64,000 nucleotides of DNA from Hirudinaria manillensis (GCA_034509925.1 CM067530.1:1410001-1474000); one strand, 5' to 3'. Shown: positions 31,537 through 43,844, numbered from the stretch's first letter. The notes: generated from the letters alone by a model not told the origin. A program made the numbers and translations.

Positions 31537-31685
31537 AGCTGCCCGTTCAGGGCTCTCAGAAATTGCAGTTGTCCATCACGTGAGTGACGGAAACTGCGGG
31601 GCATTGGGTTTAGTTTTCAACTAGCAATAACCACGTCTCGGTTTACACCTCATTGGCTGTGGTATTGCCCCTGCGCGAGGACGCT
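31537..31685 (-). ncRNA. U4: U4 snRNA copy 27
   Basis: Next copy 365 bp on. Confidence 0.93.
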
Positions 31686-31901
31686 TTTTCTAAACAAAGC
31701 TTCTTCTTATATGCGTCGCACGAATTCTCTTCCTGGGTGATAATTCAGAAAAACGTAGAGCATCTTTTGCAATAAAATTTTAAAATCAATAAATTCCAGC
31801 GAACCCACGTCCCAAAAGAGGCTGGTTCCACGTACGTCAGACAGCTTGAAATCGAATTAAGAGATTGTCGTCTAAAAACATATTGTTTATCTTTAATTTT
31901 T

Positions 31902-32050
31902 AGCTGCCCGTTCAGGGCTCTCAGAAATTGCAGTTGTCCATCACGTGAGTGACGGAAACTGCGGGGCATTGGGTTTAGTTTTCAACTAGCAATAACCACG
32001 TCTCGGTTTACACCTCATTGGCTGTGGTATTGCCCCTGCGCGAGGACGCT
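31902..32050 (-). ncRNA. U4: U4 snRNA copy 28
   Basis: Next copy 373 bp on. Confidence 0.93.
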
Positions 32051-32274
32051 TTTTCTAAACAAAGCTTCTTCTTATATGCGTCGCACGAATTCTCTTCCTG
32101 GGTGATAATTCAGAAAAACGTAGAGCATCTTTTGCAATAAAATTTTAAAATCAATAAATTCCAGCGAACCCACGTCCCAAAAGAGGCTGGTTCGTCACTT
32201 CCACGTACGTCAGACAGCTTGAAATCGAATTAAGAGATTGTCGTCTAAAAACATATTGTTTATCTTTAATTTTT

Positions 32275-32423
32275 AGCTGCCCGTTCAGGGCTCTCAGAAA
32301 TTGCAGTTGTCCATCTCGTGAGTGACGGAAACTGCGGGGCATTGGGTTTAGTTTTCAACTAGCAATAACCACGTCTCGGTTTACACCTCATTGGCTGTGG
32401 TATTGCCCCTGCGCGAGGACGCT
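32275..32423 (-). ncRNA. U4: U4 snRNA copy 29
   Basis: One base differs inside the RNA (plus-strand A to T at 32,316), in the central hairpin loop; next copy 365 bp on. Confidence 0.93.
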
Positions 32424-32639
32424 TTTTCTAAACAAAGCTTCTTCTTATATGCGTCGCACGAATTCTCTTCCTGGGTGATAATTCAGAAAAACGTAGAGCA
32501 TCTTTTGCAATAAAATTTTAAAATCAATAAATTCCAGCGAACCCACGTCCCAAAAGAGGCTGGTTCCACGTACGTCAGACAGCTTGAAATCGAATTAAGA
32601 GATTGTCGTCTAAAAACATATTGTTTATCTTTAATTTTT

Positions 32640-32788
32640 AGCTGCCCGTTCAGGGCTCTCAGAAATTGCAGTTGTCCATCACGTGAGTGACGGAAACTGC
32701 GGGGCATTGGGTTTAGTTTTCAACTAGCAATAACCACGTCTCGGTTTACACCTCATTGGCTGTGGTATTGCCCCTGCGCGAGGACGCT
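32640..32788 (-). ncRNA. U4: U4 snRNA copy 30
   Basis: Next copy 374 bp on (long spacer plus one T). Confidence 0.93.
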
Positions 32789-33013
32789 TTTTCTAAACAA
32801 AGCTTCTTCTTATATGCGTCGCACGAATTCTCTTCCTGGGTGATAATTCAGAAAAACGTAGAGCATCTTTTGAAATAAAATTTTTAAAATCAATAAATTC
32901 CAGCGAACCCACGTCCCAAAAGAGGCTGGTTCGTCACTTCCACGTACGTCAGACAGCTTGAAATCGAATTAAGAGATTGTCGTCTAAAAACATATTGTTT
33001 ATCTTTAATTTTT

Positions 33014-33162
33014 AGCTGCCCGTTCAGGGCTCTCAGAAATTGCAGTTGTCCATCACGTGAGTGACGGAAACTGCGGGGCATTGGGTTTAGTTTTCAACTA
33101 GCAATAACCACGTCTCGGTTTACACCTCATTGGCTGTGGTATTGCCCCTGCGCGAGGACGCT
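33014..33162 (-). ncRNA. U4: U4 snRNA copy 31
   Basis: Next copy 365 bp on. Confidence 0.93.
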
Positions 33163-33378
33163 TTTTCTAAACAAAGCTTCTTCTTATATGCGTCGCACGA
33201 ATTCTCTTCCTGGGTGATAATTCAGAAAAACGTAGAGCATCTTTTGCAATAAAATTTTAAAATCAATAAATTCCAGCGAACCCACGTCCCAAAAGAGGCT
33301 GGTTCCACGTACGTCAGACAGCTTGAAATCGAATTAAGAGATTGTCGTCTAAAAACATATTGTTTATCTTTAATTTTT

Positions 33379-33527
33379 AGCTGCCCGTTCAGGGCTCTCA
33401 GAAATTGCAGTTGTCCATCACGTGAGTGACGGAAACTGCGGGGCATTGGGTTTTGTTTTCAACTAGCAATAACCACGTCTCGGTTTACACCTCATTGGCT
33501 GTGGTATTGCCCCTGCGCGAGGACGCT
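33379..33527 (-). ncRNA. U4: U4 snRNA copy 32
   Basis: One base differs inside the RNA (plus-strand A to T at 33,454), in the single-stranded segment after stem I; next copy 373 bp on. Confidence 0.93.
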
Positions 33528-33751
33528 TTTTCTAAACAAAGCTTCTTCTTATATGCGTCGCACGAATTCTCTTCCTGGGTGATAATTCAGAAAAACGTAG
33601 AGCATCTTTTGAAATAAAATTTTAAAATCAATAAATTCCAGCGAACCCACGTCCCAAAAGAGGCTGGTTCGTCACTTCCACGTACGTCAGACAGCTTGAA
33701 ATCGAATTAAGAGATTGTCGTCTAAAAACATATTGTTTATCTTTAATTTTT

Positions 33752-33900
33752 AGCTGCCCGTTCAGGGCTCTCAGAAATTGCAGTTGTCCATCACGTGAGT
33801 GACGGAAACTGCGGGGCATTGGGTTTAGTTTTCAACTAGCAATAACCACGTCTCGGTTTACACCTCATTGGCTGTGGTATTGCCCCTGCGCGAGGACGCT
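33752..33900 (-). ncRNA. U4: U4 snRNA copy 33
   Basis: Next copy 365 bp on. Confidence 0.93.
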
Positions 33901-34116
33901 TTTTCTAAACAAAGCTTCTTCTTATATGCGTCGCACGAATTCTCTTCCTGGGTGATAATTCAGAAAAACGTAGAGCATCTTTTGCAATAAAATTTTAAAA
34001 TCAATAAATTCCAGCGAACCCACGTCCCAAAAGAGGCTGGTTCCACGTACGTCAGACAGCTTGAAATCGAATTAAGAGATTGTCGTCTAAAAACATATTG
34101 TTTATCTTTAATTTTT

Positions 34117-34265
34117 AGCTGCCCGTTCAGGGCTCTCAGAAATTGCAGTTGTCCATCACGTGAGTGACGGAAACTGCGGGGCATTGGGTTTAGTTTTCAA
34201 CTAGCAATAACCACGTCTCGGTTTACACCTCATTGGCTGTGGTATTGCCCCTGCGCGAGGACGCT
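34117..34265 (-). ncRNA. U4: U4 snRNA copy 34
   Basis: Next copy 373 bp on. Confidence 0.93.
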
Positions 34266-34489
34266 TTTTCTAAACAAAGCTTCTTCTTATATGCGTCGCA
34301 CGAATTCTCTTCCTGGGTGATAATTCAGAAAAACGTAGAGCATCTTTTGAAATAAAATTTTAAAATCAATAAATTCCAGCGAACCCACGTCCCAAAAGAG
34401 GCTGGTTCGTCACTTCCACGTACGTCAGACAGCTTGAAATCGAATTAAGAGATTGTCGTCTAAAAACATATTGTTTATCTTTAATTTTT

Positions 34490-34638
34490 AGCTGCCCGTT
34501 CAGGGCTCTCAGAAATTGCAGTTGTCCATCACGTGAGTGACGGAAACTGCGGGGCATTGGGTTTAGTTTTCAACTAGCAATAACCACGTCTCGGTTTACA
34601 CCTCATTGGCTGTGGTATTGCCCCTGCGCGAGGACGCT
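34490..34638 (-). ncRNA. U4: U4 snRNA copy 35
   Basis: Next copy 365 bp on. Confidence 0.93.
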
Positions 34639-34854
34639 TTTTCTAAACAAAGCTTCTTCTTATATGCGTCGCACGAATTCTCTTCCTGGGTGATAATTCA
34701 GAAAAACGTAGAGCATCTTTTGCAATAAAATTTTAAAATCAATAAATTCCAGCGAACCCACGTCCCAAAAGAGGCTGGTTCCACGTACGTCAGACAGCTT
34801 GAAATCGAATTAAGAGATTGTCGTCTAAAAACATATTGTTTATCTTTAATTTTT

Positions 34855-35003
34855 AGCTGCCCGTTCAGGGCTCTCAGAAATTGCAGTTGTCCATCACGTG
34901 AGTGACGGAAACTGCGGGGCATTGGGTTTAGTTTTCAACTAGCAATAACCACGTCTCGGTTTACACCTCATTGGCTGTGGTATTGCCCCTGCGCGAGGAC
35001 GCT
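34855..35003 (-). ncRNA. U4: U4 snRNA copy 36
   Basis: Next copy 373 bp on. Confidence 0.93.
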
Positions 35004-35227
35004 TTTTCTAAACAAAGCTTCTTCTTATATGCGTCGCACGAATTCTCTTCCTGGGTGATAATTCAGAAAAACGTAGAGCATCTTTTGAAATAAAATTTTA
35101 AAATCAATAAATTCCAGCGAACCCACGTCCCAAAAGAGGCTGGTTCGTCACTTCCACGTACGTCAGACAGCTTGAAATCGAATTAAGAGATTGTCGTCTA
35201 AAAACATATTGTTTATCTTTAATTTTT

Positions 35228-35376
35228 AGCTGCCCGTTCAGGGCTCTCAGAAATTGCAGTTGTCCATCACGTGAGTGACGGAAACTGCGGGGCATTGGGT
35301 TTAGTTTTCAACTAGCAATAACCACGTCTCGGTTTACACCTCATTGGCTGTGGTATTGCCCCTGCGCGAGGACGCT
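35228..35376 (-). ncRNA. U4: U4 snRNA copy 37
   Basis: Next copy 373 bp on; breaks the long/short alternation once. Confidence 0.93.
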
Positions 35377-35600
35377 TTTTCTAAACAAAGCTTCTTCTTA
35401 TATGCGTCGCACGAATTCTCTTCCTGGGTGATAATTCAGAAAAACGTAGAGCATCTTTTGCAATAAAATTTTAAAATCAATAAATTCCAGCGAACCCACG
35501 TCCCAAAAGAGGCTGGTTCGTCACTTCCACGTACGTCAGACAGCTTGAAATCGAATTAAGAGATTGTCGTCTAAAAACATATTGTTTATCTTTAATTTTT

Positions 35601-35749
35601 AGCTGCCCGTTCAGGGCTCTCAGAAATTGCAGTTGTCCATCACGTGAGTGACGGAAACTGCGGGGCATTGGGTTTAGTTTTCAACTAGCAATAACCACGT
35701 CTCGGTTTACACCTCATTGGCTGTGGTATTGCCCCTGCGCGAGGACGCT
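35601..35749 (-). ncRNA. U4: U4 snRNA copy 38
   Basis: Next copy 365 bp on. Confidence 0.93.
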
Positions 35750-35965
35750 TTTTCTAAACAAAGCTTCTTCTTATATGCGTCGCACGAATTCTCTTCCTGG
35801 GTGATAATTCAGAAAAACGTAGAGCATCTTTTGCAATAAAATTTTAAAATCAATAAATTCCAGCGAACCCACGTCCCAAAAGAGGCTGGTTCCACGTACA
35901 TCAGACAGCTTGAAATCGAATTAAGAGATTGTCGTCTAAAAACATATTGTTTATCTTTAATTTTT

Positions 35966-36114
35966 AGCTGCCCGTTCAGGGCTCTCAGAAATTGCAGTTG
36001 TCCATCACGTGAGTGACGGAAACTGCGGGGCATTGGGTTTAGTTTTCAACTAGCAATAACCACGTCTCGGTTTACACCTCATTGGCTGTGGTATTGCCCC
36101 TGCGCGAGGACGCT
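35966..36114 (-). ncRNA. U4: U4 snRNA copy 39
   Basis: Downstream spacer reads CACGTACATCAG (35,900) instead of CACGTACGTCAG; next copy 373 bp on. Confidence 0.93.
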
Positions 36115-36338
36115 TTTTCTAAACAAAGCTTCTTCTTATATGCGTCGCACGAATTCTCTTCCTGGGTGATAATTCAGAAAAACGTAGAGCATCTTTTGCA
36201 ATAAAATTTTAAAATCAATAAATTCCAGCGAACCCACGTCCCAAAAGAGGCTGGTTCGTCACTTCCACGTACGTCAGACAGCTTGAAATCGAATTAAGAG
36301 ATTGTCGTCTAAAAACATATTGTTTATCTTTAATTTTT

Positions 36339-36487
36339 AGCTGCCCGTTCAGGGCTCTCAGAAATTGCAGTTGTCCATCACGTGAGTGACGGAAACTGCG
36401 GGGCATTGGGTTTAGTTTTCAACTAGCAATAACCACGTCTCGGTTTACACCTCATTGGCTGTGGTATTGCCCCTGCGCGAGGACGCT
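36339..36487 (-). ncRNA. U4: U4 snRNA copy 40
   Basis: Next copy 365 bp on. Confidence 0.93.
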
Positions 36488-36703
36488 TTTTCTAAACAAA
36501 GCTTCTTCTTATATGCGTCGCACGAATTCTCTTCCTGGGTGATAATTCAGAAAAACGTAGAGCATCTTTTGCAATAAAATTTTAAAATCAATAAATTCCA
36601 GCGAACCCACGTCCCAAAAGAGGCTGGTTCCACGTACGTCAGACAGCTTGAAATCGAATTAAGAGATTGTCGTCTAAAAACATATTGTTTATCTTTAATT
36701 TTT

Positions 36704-36852
36704 AGCTGCCCGTTCAGGGCTCTCAGAAATTGCAGTTGTCCATCACGTGAGTGACGGAAACTGCGGGGCATTGGGTTTAGTTTTCAACTAGCAATAACCA
36801 CGTCTCGGTTTACACCTCATTGGCTGTGGTATTGCCCCTGCGCGAGGACGCT
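36704..36852 (-). ncRNA. U4: U4 snRNA copy 41
   Basis: Next copy 373 bp on. Confidence 0.93.
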
Positions 36853-37076
36853 TTTTCTAAACAAAGCTTCTTCTTATATGCGTCGCACGAATTCTCTTCC
36901 TGGGTGATAATTCAGAAAAACGTAGAGCATCTTTTGAAATAAAATTTTAAAATCAATAAATTCCAGCGAACCCACGTCCCAAAAGAGGCTGGTTCGTCAC
37001 TTCCACGTACGTCAGACAGCTTGAAATCGAATTAAGAGATTGTCGTCTAAAAACATATTGTTTATCTTTAATTTTT

Positions 37077-37225
37077 AGCTGCCCGTTCAGGGCTCTCAGA
37101 AATTGCAGTTGTCCATCACGTGAGTGACGGAAACTGCGGGGCATTGGGTTTAGTTTTCAACTAGCAATAACCACGTCTCGGTTTACACCTCATTGGCTGT
37201 GGTATTGCCCCTGCGCGAGGACGCT
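37077..37225 (-). ncRNA. U4: U4 snRNA copy 42
   Basis: Next copy 365 bp on. Confidence 0.93.
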
Positions 37226-37441
37226 TTTTCTAAACAAAGCTTCTTCTTATATGCGTCGCACGAATTCTCTTCCTGGGTGATAATTCAGAAAAACGTAGAG
37301 CATCTTTTGCAATAAAATTTTAAAATCAATAAATTCCAGCGAACCCACGTCCCAAAAGAGGCTGGTTCCACGTACGTCAGACAGCTTGAAATCGAATTAA
37401 GAGATTGTCGTCTAAAAACATATTGTTTATCTTTAATTTTT

Positions 37442-37590
37442 AGCTGCCCGTTCAGGGCTCTCAGAAATTGCAGTTGTCCATCACGTGAGTGACGGAAACT
37501 GCGGGGCATTGGGTTTAGTTTTCAACTAGCAATAACCACGTCTCGGTTTACACCTCATTGGCTGTGGTATTGCCCCTGCGCGAGGACGCT
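37442..37590 (-). ncRNA. U4: U4 snRNA copy 43
   Basis: Next copy 373 bp on. Confidence 0.93.
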
Positions 37591-37814
37591 TTTTCTAAAC
37601 AAAGCTTCTTCTTATATGCGTCGCACGAATTCTCTTCCTGGGTGATAATTCAGAAAAACGTAGAGCATCTTTTGCAATAAAATTTTAAAATCAATAAATT
37701 CCAGCGAACCCACGTCCCAAAAGAGGCTGGTTCGTCACTTCCACGTACGTCAGACAGCTTGAAATCGAATTAAGAGATTGTCGTCTAAAAACATATTGTT
37801 TATCTTTAATTTTT

Positions 37815-37963
37815 AGCTGCCCGTTCAGGGCTCTCAGAAATTGCAGTTGTCCATCACGTGAGTGACGGAAACTGCGGGGCATTGGGTTTAGTTTTCAACT
37901 AGCAATAACCACGTCTCGGTTTACACCTCATTGGCTGTGGTATTGCCCCTGCGCGAGGACGCT
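37815..37963 (-). ncRNA. U4: U4 snRNA copy 44
   Basis: Next copy 365 bp on. Confidence 0.93.
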
Positions 37964-38179
37964 TTTTCTAAACAAAGCTTCTTCTTATATGCGTCGCACG
38001 AATTCTCTTCCTGGGTGATAATTCAGAAAAACGTAGAGCATCTTTTGCAATAAAATTTTAAAATCAATAAATTCCAGCGAACCCACGTCCCAAAAGAGGC
38101 TGGTTCCACGTACGTCAGACAGCTTGAAATCGAATTAAGAGATTGTCGTCTAAAAACATATTGTTTATCTTTAATTTTT

Positions 38180-38328
38180 AGCTGCCCGTTCAGGGCTCTC
38201 AGAAATTGCAGTTGTCCATCACGTGAGTGACGGAAACTGCGGGGCATTGGGTTTAGTTTTCAACTAGCAATAACCACGTCTCGGTTTACACCTCATTGGC
38301 TGTGGTATTGCCCCTGCGCGAGGACGCT
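38180..38328 (-). ncRNA. U4: U4 snRNA copy 45
   Basis: Next copy 365 bp on; alternation of spacer lengths ends here. Confidence 0.93.
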
Positions 38329-38544
38329 TTTTCTAAACAAAGCTTCTTCTTATATGCGTCGCACGAATTCTCTTCCTGGGTGATAATTCAGAAAAACGTA
38401 GAGCATCTTTTGCAATAAAATTTTAAAATCAATAAATTCCAGCGAACCCACGTCCCAAAAGAGGCTGGTTCCACGTACGTCAGACAGCTTGAAATCGAAT
38501 TAAGAGATTGTCGTCTAAAAACATATTGTTTATCTTTAATTTTT

Positions 38545-38693
38545 AGCTGCCCGTTCAGGGCTCTCAGAAATTGCAGTTGTCCATCACGTGAGTGACGGAA
38601 ACTGCGGGGCATTGGGTTTAGTTTTCAACTAGCAATAACCACGTCTCGGTTTACACCTCATTGGCTGTGGTATTGCCCCTGCGCGAGGACGCT
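38545..38693 (-). ncRNA. U4: U4 snRNA copy 46
   Basis: Next copy 366 bp on; spacer has GGTTTCCACG (one extra T). Confidence 0.93.
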
Positions 38694-38910
38694 TTTTCTA
38701 AACAAAGCTTCTTCTTATATGCGTCGCACGAATTCTCTTCCTGGGTGATAATTCAGAAAAACGTAGAGCATCTTTTGCAATAAAATTTTAAAATCAATAA
38801 ATTCCAGCGAACCCACGTCCCAAAAGAGGCTGGTTTCCACGTACGTCAGACAGCTTGAAATCGAATTAAGAGATTGTCGTCTAAAAACATATTGTTTATC
38901 TTTAATTTTT

Positions 38911-39059
38911 AGCTGCCCGTTCAGGGCTCTCAGAAATTGCAGTTGTCCATCACGTGAGTGACGGAAACTGCGGGGCATTGGGTTTAGTTTTCAACTAGCA
39001 ATAACCACGTCTCGGTTTACACCTCATTGGCTGTGGTATTGCCCCTGCGCGAGGACGCT
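38911..39059 (-). ncRNA. U4: U4 snRNA copy 47
   Basis: Next copy 365 bp on. Confidence 0.93.
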
Positions 39060-39275
39060 TTTTCTAAACAAAGCTTCTTCTTATATGCGTCGCACGAATT
39101 CTCTTCCTGGGTGATAATTCAGAAAAACGTAGAGCATCTTTTGCAATAAAATTTTAAAATCAATAAATTCCAGCGAACCCACGTCCCAAAAGAGGCTGGT
39201 TCCACGTACGTCAGACAGCTTGAAATCGAATTAAGAGATTGTCGTCTAAAAACATATTGTTTATCTTTAATTTTT

Positions 39276-39424
39276 AGCTGCCCGTTCAGGGCTCTCAGAA
39301 ATTGCAGTTGTCCATCACGTGAGTGACGGAAACTGCGGGGCATTGGGTTTAGTTTTCAACTAGCAATAACCACGTCTCGGTTTACACCTCATTGGCTGTG
39401 GTATTGCCCCTGCGCGAGGACGCT
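39276..39424 (-). ncRNA. U4: U4 snRNA copy 48
   Basis: Next copy 365 bp on. Confidence 0.93.
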
Positions 39425-39640
39425 TTTTCTAAACAAAGCTTCTTCTTATATGCGTCGCACGAATTCTCTTCCTGGGTGATAATTCAGAAAAACGTAGAGC
39501 ATCTTTTGCAATAAAATTTTAAAATCAATAAATTCCAGCGAACCCACGTCCCAAAAGAGGCTGGTTCCACGTACGTCAGACAGCTTGAAATCGAATTAAG
39601 AGATTGTCGTCTAAAAACATATTGTTTGTCTTTAATTTTT

Positions 39641-39789
39641 AGCTGCCCGTTCAGGGCTCTCAGAAATTGCAGTTGTCCATCACGTGAGTGACGGAAACTG
39701 CGGGGCATTGGGTTTAGTTTTCAACTAGCAATAACCACGTCTCGGTTTACACCTCATTGGCTGTGGTATTGCCCCTGCGCGAGGACGCT
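39641..39789 (-). ncRNA. U4: U4 snRNA copy 49
   Basis: Downstream spacer has TTGTTTGTC, shared with copies 69, 78 and 91; next copy 373 bp on. Confidence 0.93.
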
Positions 39790-40013
39790 TTTTCTAAACA
39801 AAGCTTCTTCTTATATGCGTCGCACGAATTCTCTTCCTGGGTGATAATTCAGAAAAACGTAGAGCATCTTTTGCAATAAAATTTTAAAATCAATAAATTC
39901 CAGCGAACCCACGTCCCAAAAGAGGCTGGTTCGTCACTTCCACGTACGTCAGACAGCTTGAAATCGAATTAAGAGATTGTCGTCTAAAAACATATTGTTT
40001 ATCTTTAATTTTT

Positions 40014-40162
40014 AGCTGCCCGTTCAGGGCTCTCAGAAATTGCAGTTGTCCATCACGTGAGTGACGGAAACTGCGGGGCATTGGGTTTAGTTTTCAACTA
40101 GCAATAACCACGTCTCGGTTTACACCTCATTGGCTGTGGTATTGCCCCTGCGCGAGGACGCT
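40014..40162 (-). ncRNA. U4: U4 snRNA copy 50
   Basis: Next copy 365 bp on. Confidence 0.93.
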
Positions 40163-40378
40163 TTTTCTAAACAAAGCTTCTTCTTATATGCGTCGCACGA
40201 ATTCTCTTCCTGGGTGATAATTCAGAAAAACGTAGAGCATCTTTTGCAATAAAATTTTAAAATCAATAAATTCCAGCGAACCCACGTCCCAAAAGAGGCT
40301 GGTTCCACGTACGTCAGACAGCTTGAAATCGAATTAAGAGATTGTCGTCTAAAAACATATTGTTTATCTTTAATTTTT

Positions 40379-40527
40379 AGCTGCCCGTTCAGGGCTCTCA
40401 GAAATTGCAGTTGTCCATCACGTGAGTGACGGAAACTGCGGGGCATTGGGTTTAGTTTTCAACTAGCAATAACCACGTCTCGGTTTACACCTCATTGGCT
40501 GTGGTATTGCCCCTGCGCGAGGACGCT
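40379..40527 (-). ncRNA. U4: U4 snRNA copy 51
   Basis: Next copy 365 bp on. Confidence 0.93.
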
Positions 40528-40743
40528 TTTTCTAAACAAAGCTTCTTCTTATATGCGTCGCACGAATTCTCTTCCTGGGTGATAATTCAGAAAAACGTAG
40601 AGCATCTTTTGCAATAAAATTTTAAAATCAATAAATTCCAGCGAACCCACGTCCCAAAAGAGGCTGGTTCCACGTACGTCAGACAGCTTGAAATCGAATT
40701 AAGAGATTGTCGTCTAAAAACATATTGTTTATCTTTAATTTTT

Positions 40744-40892
40744 AGCTGCCCGTTCAGGGCTCTCAGAAATTGCAGTTGTCCATCACGTGAGTGACGGAAA
40801 CTGCGGGGCATTGGGTTTAGTTTTCAACTAGCAATAACCACGTCTCGGTTTACACCTCATTGGCTGTGGTATTGCCCCTGCGCGAGGACGCT
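40744..40892 (-). ncRNA. U4: U4 snRNA copy 52
   Basis: Next copy 373 bp on. Confidence 0.93.
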
Positions 40893-41116
40893 TTTTCTAA
40901 ACAAAGCTTCTTCTTATATGCGTCGCACGAATTCTCTTCCTGGGTGATAATTCAGAAAAACGTAGAGCATCTTTTGCAATAAAATTTTAAAATCAATAAA
41001 TTCCAGCGAACCCACGTCCCAAAAGAGGCTGGTTCGTCACTTCCACGTACGTCAGACAGCTTGAAATCGAATTAAGAGATTGTCGTCTAAAAACATATTG
41101 TTTATCTTTAATTTTT

Positions 41117-41265
41117 AGCTGCCCGTTCAGGGCTCTCAGAAATTGCAGTTGTCCATCACGTGAGTGACGGAAACTGCGGGGCATTGGGTTTAGTTTTCAA
41201 CTAGCAATAACCACGTCTCGGTTTACACCTCATTGGCTGTGGTATTGCCCCTGCGCGAGGACGCT
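41117..41265 (-). ncRNA. U4: U4 snRNA copy 53
   Basis: Promoter carries ATATACGTCGC (41,292); spacer to copy 54 is the most diverged in the array; next copy 365 bp on. Confidence 0.92.
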
Positions 41266-41481
41266 TTTTCTAAACAAAGCTTCTTCTTATATACGTCGCA
41301 CGAATTCTCTTCCTGGGTGATAATTCAGAAAAACGTAGAGCATCTTTTGCAATAAAATTTTAAAATCAATAAATTCCAGCGAACCCACGTCACAAAAGAG
41401 GATCTAACGACTTAAGTCAGACAGCTTGAAATCGAATTAAGAGATTGTCGTCTAAAAACATATTGTTTATCTTTAATTTTT

Positions 41482-41630
41482 AGCTGCCCGTTCAGGGCTC
41501 TCAGAAATTGCAGTTGTCCATCACGTGAGTGACGGAAACTGCGGGGCATTGGGTTTAGTTTTCAACTAGCAATAACCACGTCTCGGTTTACACCTCATTG
41601 GCTGTGGTATTGCCCCTGCGCGAGGACGCT
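41482..41630 (-). ncRNA. U4: U4 snRNA copy 54
   Basis: RNA looks intact although the spacer on its 3' side is altered; next copy 373 bp on. Confidence 0.93.
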
Positions 41631-41854
41631 TTTTCTAAACAAAGCTTCTTCTTATATGCGTCGCACGAATTCTCTTCCTGGGTGATAATTCAGAAAAACG
41701 TAGAGCATCTTTTGAAATAAAATTTTAAAATCAATAAATTCCAGCGAACCCACGTCCCAAAAGAGGCTGGTTCGTCACTTCCACGTACGTCAGACAGCTT
41801 GAAATCGAATTAAGAGATTGTCGTCTAAAAACATATTGTTTATCTTTAATTTTT

Positions 41855-42003
41855 AGCTGCCCGTTCAGGGCTCTCAGAAATTGCAGTTGTCCATCACGTG
41901 AGTGACGGAAACTGCGGGGCATTGGGTTTAGTTTTCAACTAGCAATAACCACGTCTCGGTTTACACCTCATTGGCTGTGGTATTGCCCCTGCGCGAGGAC
42001 GCT
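41855..42003 (-). ncRNA. U4: U4 snRNA copy 55
   Basis: Next copy 365 bp on. Confidence 0.93.
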
Positions 42004-42219
42004 TTTTCTAAACAAAGCTTCTTCTTATATGCGTCGCACGAATTCTCTTCCTGGGTGATAATTCAGAAAAACGTAGAGCATCTTTTGCAATAAAATTTTA
42101 AAATCAATAAATTCCAGCGAACCCACGTCCCAAAAGAGGCTGGTTCCACGTACGTCAGACAGCTTGAAATCGAATTAAGAGATTGTCGTCTAAAAACATA
42201 TTGTTTATCTTTAATTTTT

Positions 42220-42368
42220 AGCTGCCCGTTCAGGGCTCTCAGAAATTGCAGTTGTCCATCACGTGAGTGACGGAAACTGCGGGGCATTGGGTTTAGTTTT
42301 CAACTAGCAATAACCACGTCTCGGTTTACACCTCATTGGCTGTGGTATTGCCCCTGCGCGAGGACGCT
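42220..42368 (-). ncRNA. U4: U4 snRNA copy 56
   Basis: Next copy 373 bp on. Confidence 0.93.
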
Positions 42369-42592
42369 TTTTCTAAACAAAGCTTCTTCTTATATGCGTC
42401 GCACGAATTCTCTTCCTGGGTGATAATTCAGAAAAACGTAGAGCATCTTTTGCAATAAAATTTTAAAATCAATAAATTCCAGCGAACCCACGTCCCAAAA
42501 GAGGCTGGTTCGTCACTTCCACGTACGTCAGACAGCTTGAAATCGAATTAAGAGATTGTCGTCTAAAAACATATTGTTTATCTTTAATTTTT

Positions 42593-42741
42593 AGCTGCCC
42601 GTTCAGGGCTCTCAGAAATTGCAGTTGTCCATCACGTGAGTGACGGAAACTGCGGGGCATTGGGTTTAGTTTTCAACTAGCAATAACCACGTCTCGGTTT
42701 ACACCTCATTGGCTGTGGTATTGCCCCTGCGCGAGGACGCT
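42593..42741 (-). ncRNA. U4: U4 snRNA copy 57
   Basis: One A missing in the upstream spacer; next copy 372 bp on. Confidence 0.93.
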
Positions 42742-42964
42742 TTTTCTAAACAAAGCTTCTTCTTATATGCGTCGCACGAATTCTCTTCCTGGGTGATAAT
42801 TCAGAAAACGTAGAGCATCTTTTGCAATAAAATTTTAAAATCAATAAATTCCAGCGAACCCACGTCCCAAAAGAGGCTGGTTCGTCACTTCCACGTACGT
42901 CAGACAGCTTGAAATCGAATTAAGAGATTGTCGTCTAAAAACATATTGTTTATCTTTAATTTTT

Positions 42965-43113
42965 AGCTGCCCGTTCAGGGCTCTCAGAAATTGCAGTTGT
43001 CCATCACGTGAGTGACGGAAACTGCGGGGCATTGGGTTTAGTTTTCAACTAGCAATAACCACGTCTCGGTTTACACCTCATTGGCTGTGGTATTGCCCCT
43101 GCGCGAGGACGCT
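42965..43113 (-). ncRNA. U4: U4 snRNA copy 58
   Basis: One extra T in the upstream spacer; next copy 366 bp on. Confidence 0.93.
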
Positions 43114-43330
43114 TTTTCTAAACAAAGCTTCTTCTTATATGCGTCGCACGAATTCTCTTCCTGGGTGATAATTCAGAAAAACGTAGAGCATCTTTTGCAA
43201 TAAAATTTTTAAAATCAATAAATTCCAGCGAACCCACGTCCCAAAAGAGGCTGGTTCCACGTACGTCAGACAGCTTGAAATCGAATTAAGAGATTGTCGT
43301 CTAAAAACATATTGTTTATCTTTAATTTTT

Positions 43331-43479
43331 AGCTGCCCGTTCAGGGCTCTCAGAAATTGCAGTTGTCCATCACGTGAGTGACGGAAACTGCGGGGCATTG
43401 GGTTTAGTTTTCAACTAGCAATAACCACGTCTCGGTTTACACCTCATTGGCTGTGGTATTGCCCCTGCGCGAGGACGCT
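43331..43479 (-). ncRNA. U4: U4 snRNA copy 59
   Basis: Next copy 365 bp on. Confidence 0.93.
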
Positions 43480-43695
43480 TTTTCTAAACAAAGCTTCTTC
43501 TTATATGCGTCGCACGAATTCTCTTCCTGGGTGATAATTCAGAAAAACGTAGAGCATCTTTTGCAATAAAATTTTAAAATCAATAAATTCCAGCGAACCC
43601 ACGTCCCAAAAGAGGCTGGTTCCACGTACGTCAGACAGCTTGAAATCGAATTAAGAGATTGTCGTCTAAAAACATATTGTTTATCTTTAATTTTT

Positions 43696-43844
43696 AGCTG
43701 CCCGTTCAGGGCTCTCAGAAATTGCAGTTGTCCATCACGTGAGTGACGGAAACTGCGGGGCATTGGGTTTAGTTTTCAACTAGCAATAACCACGTCTCGG
43801 TTTACACCTCATTGGCTGTGGTATTGCCCCTGCGCGAGGACGCT
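43696..43844 (-). ncRNA. U4: U4 snRNA copy 60
   Basis: Next copy 365 bp on. Confidence 0.93.
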
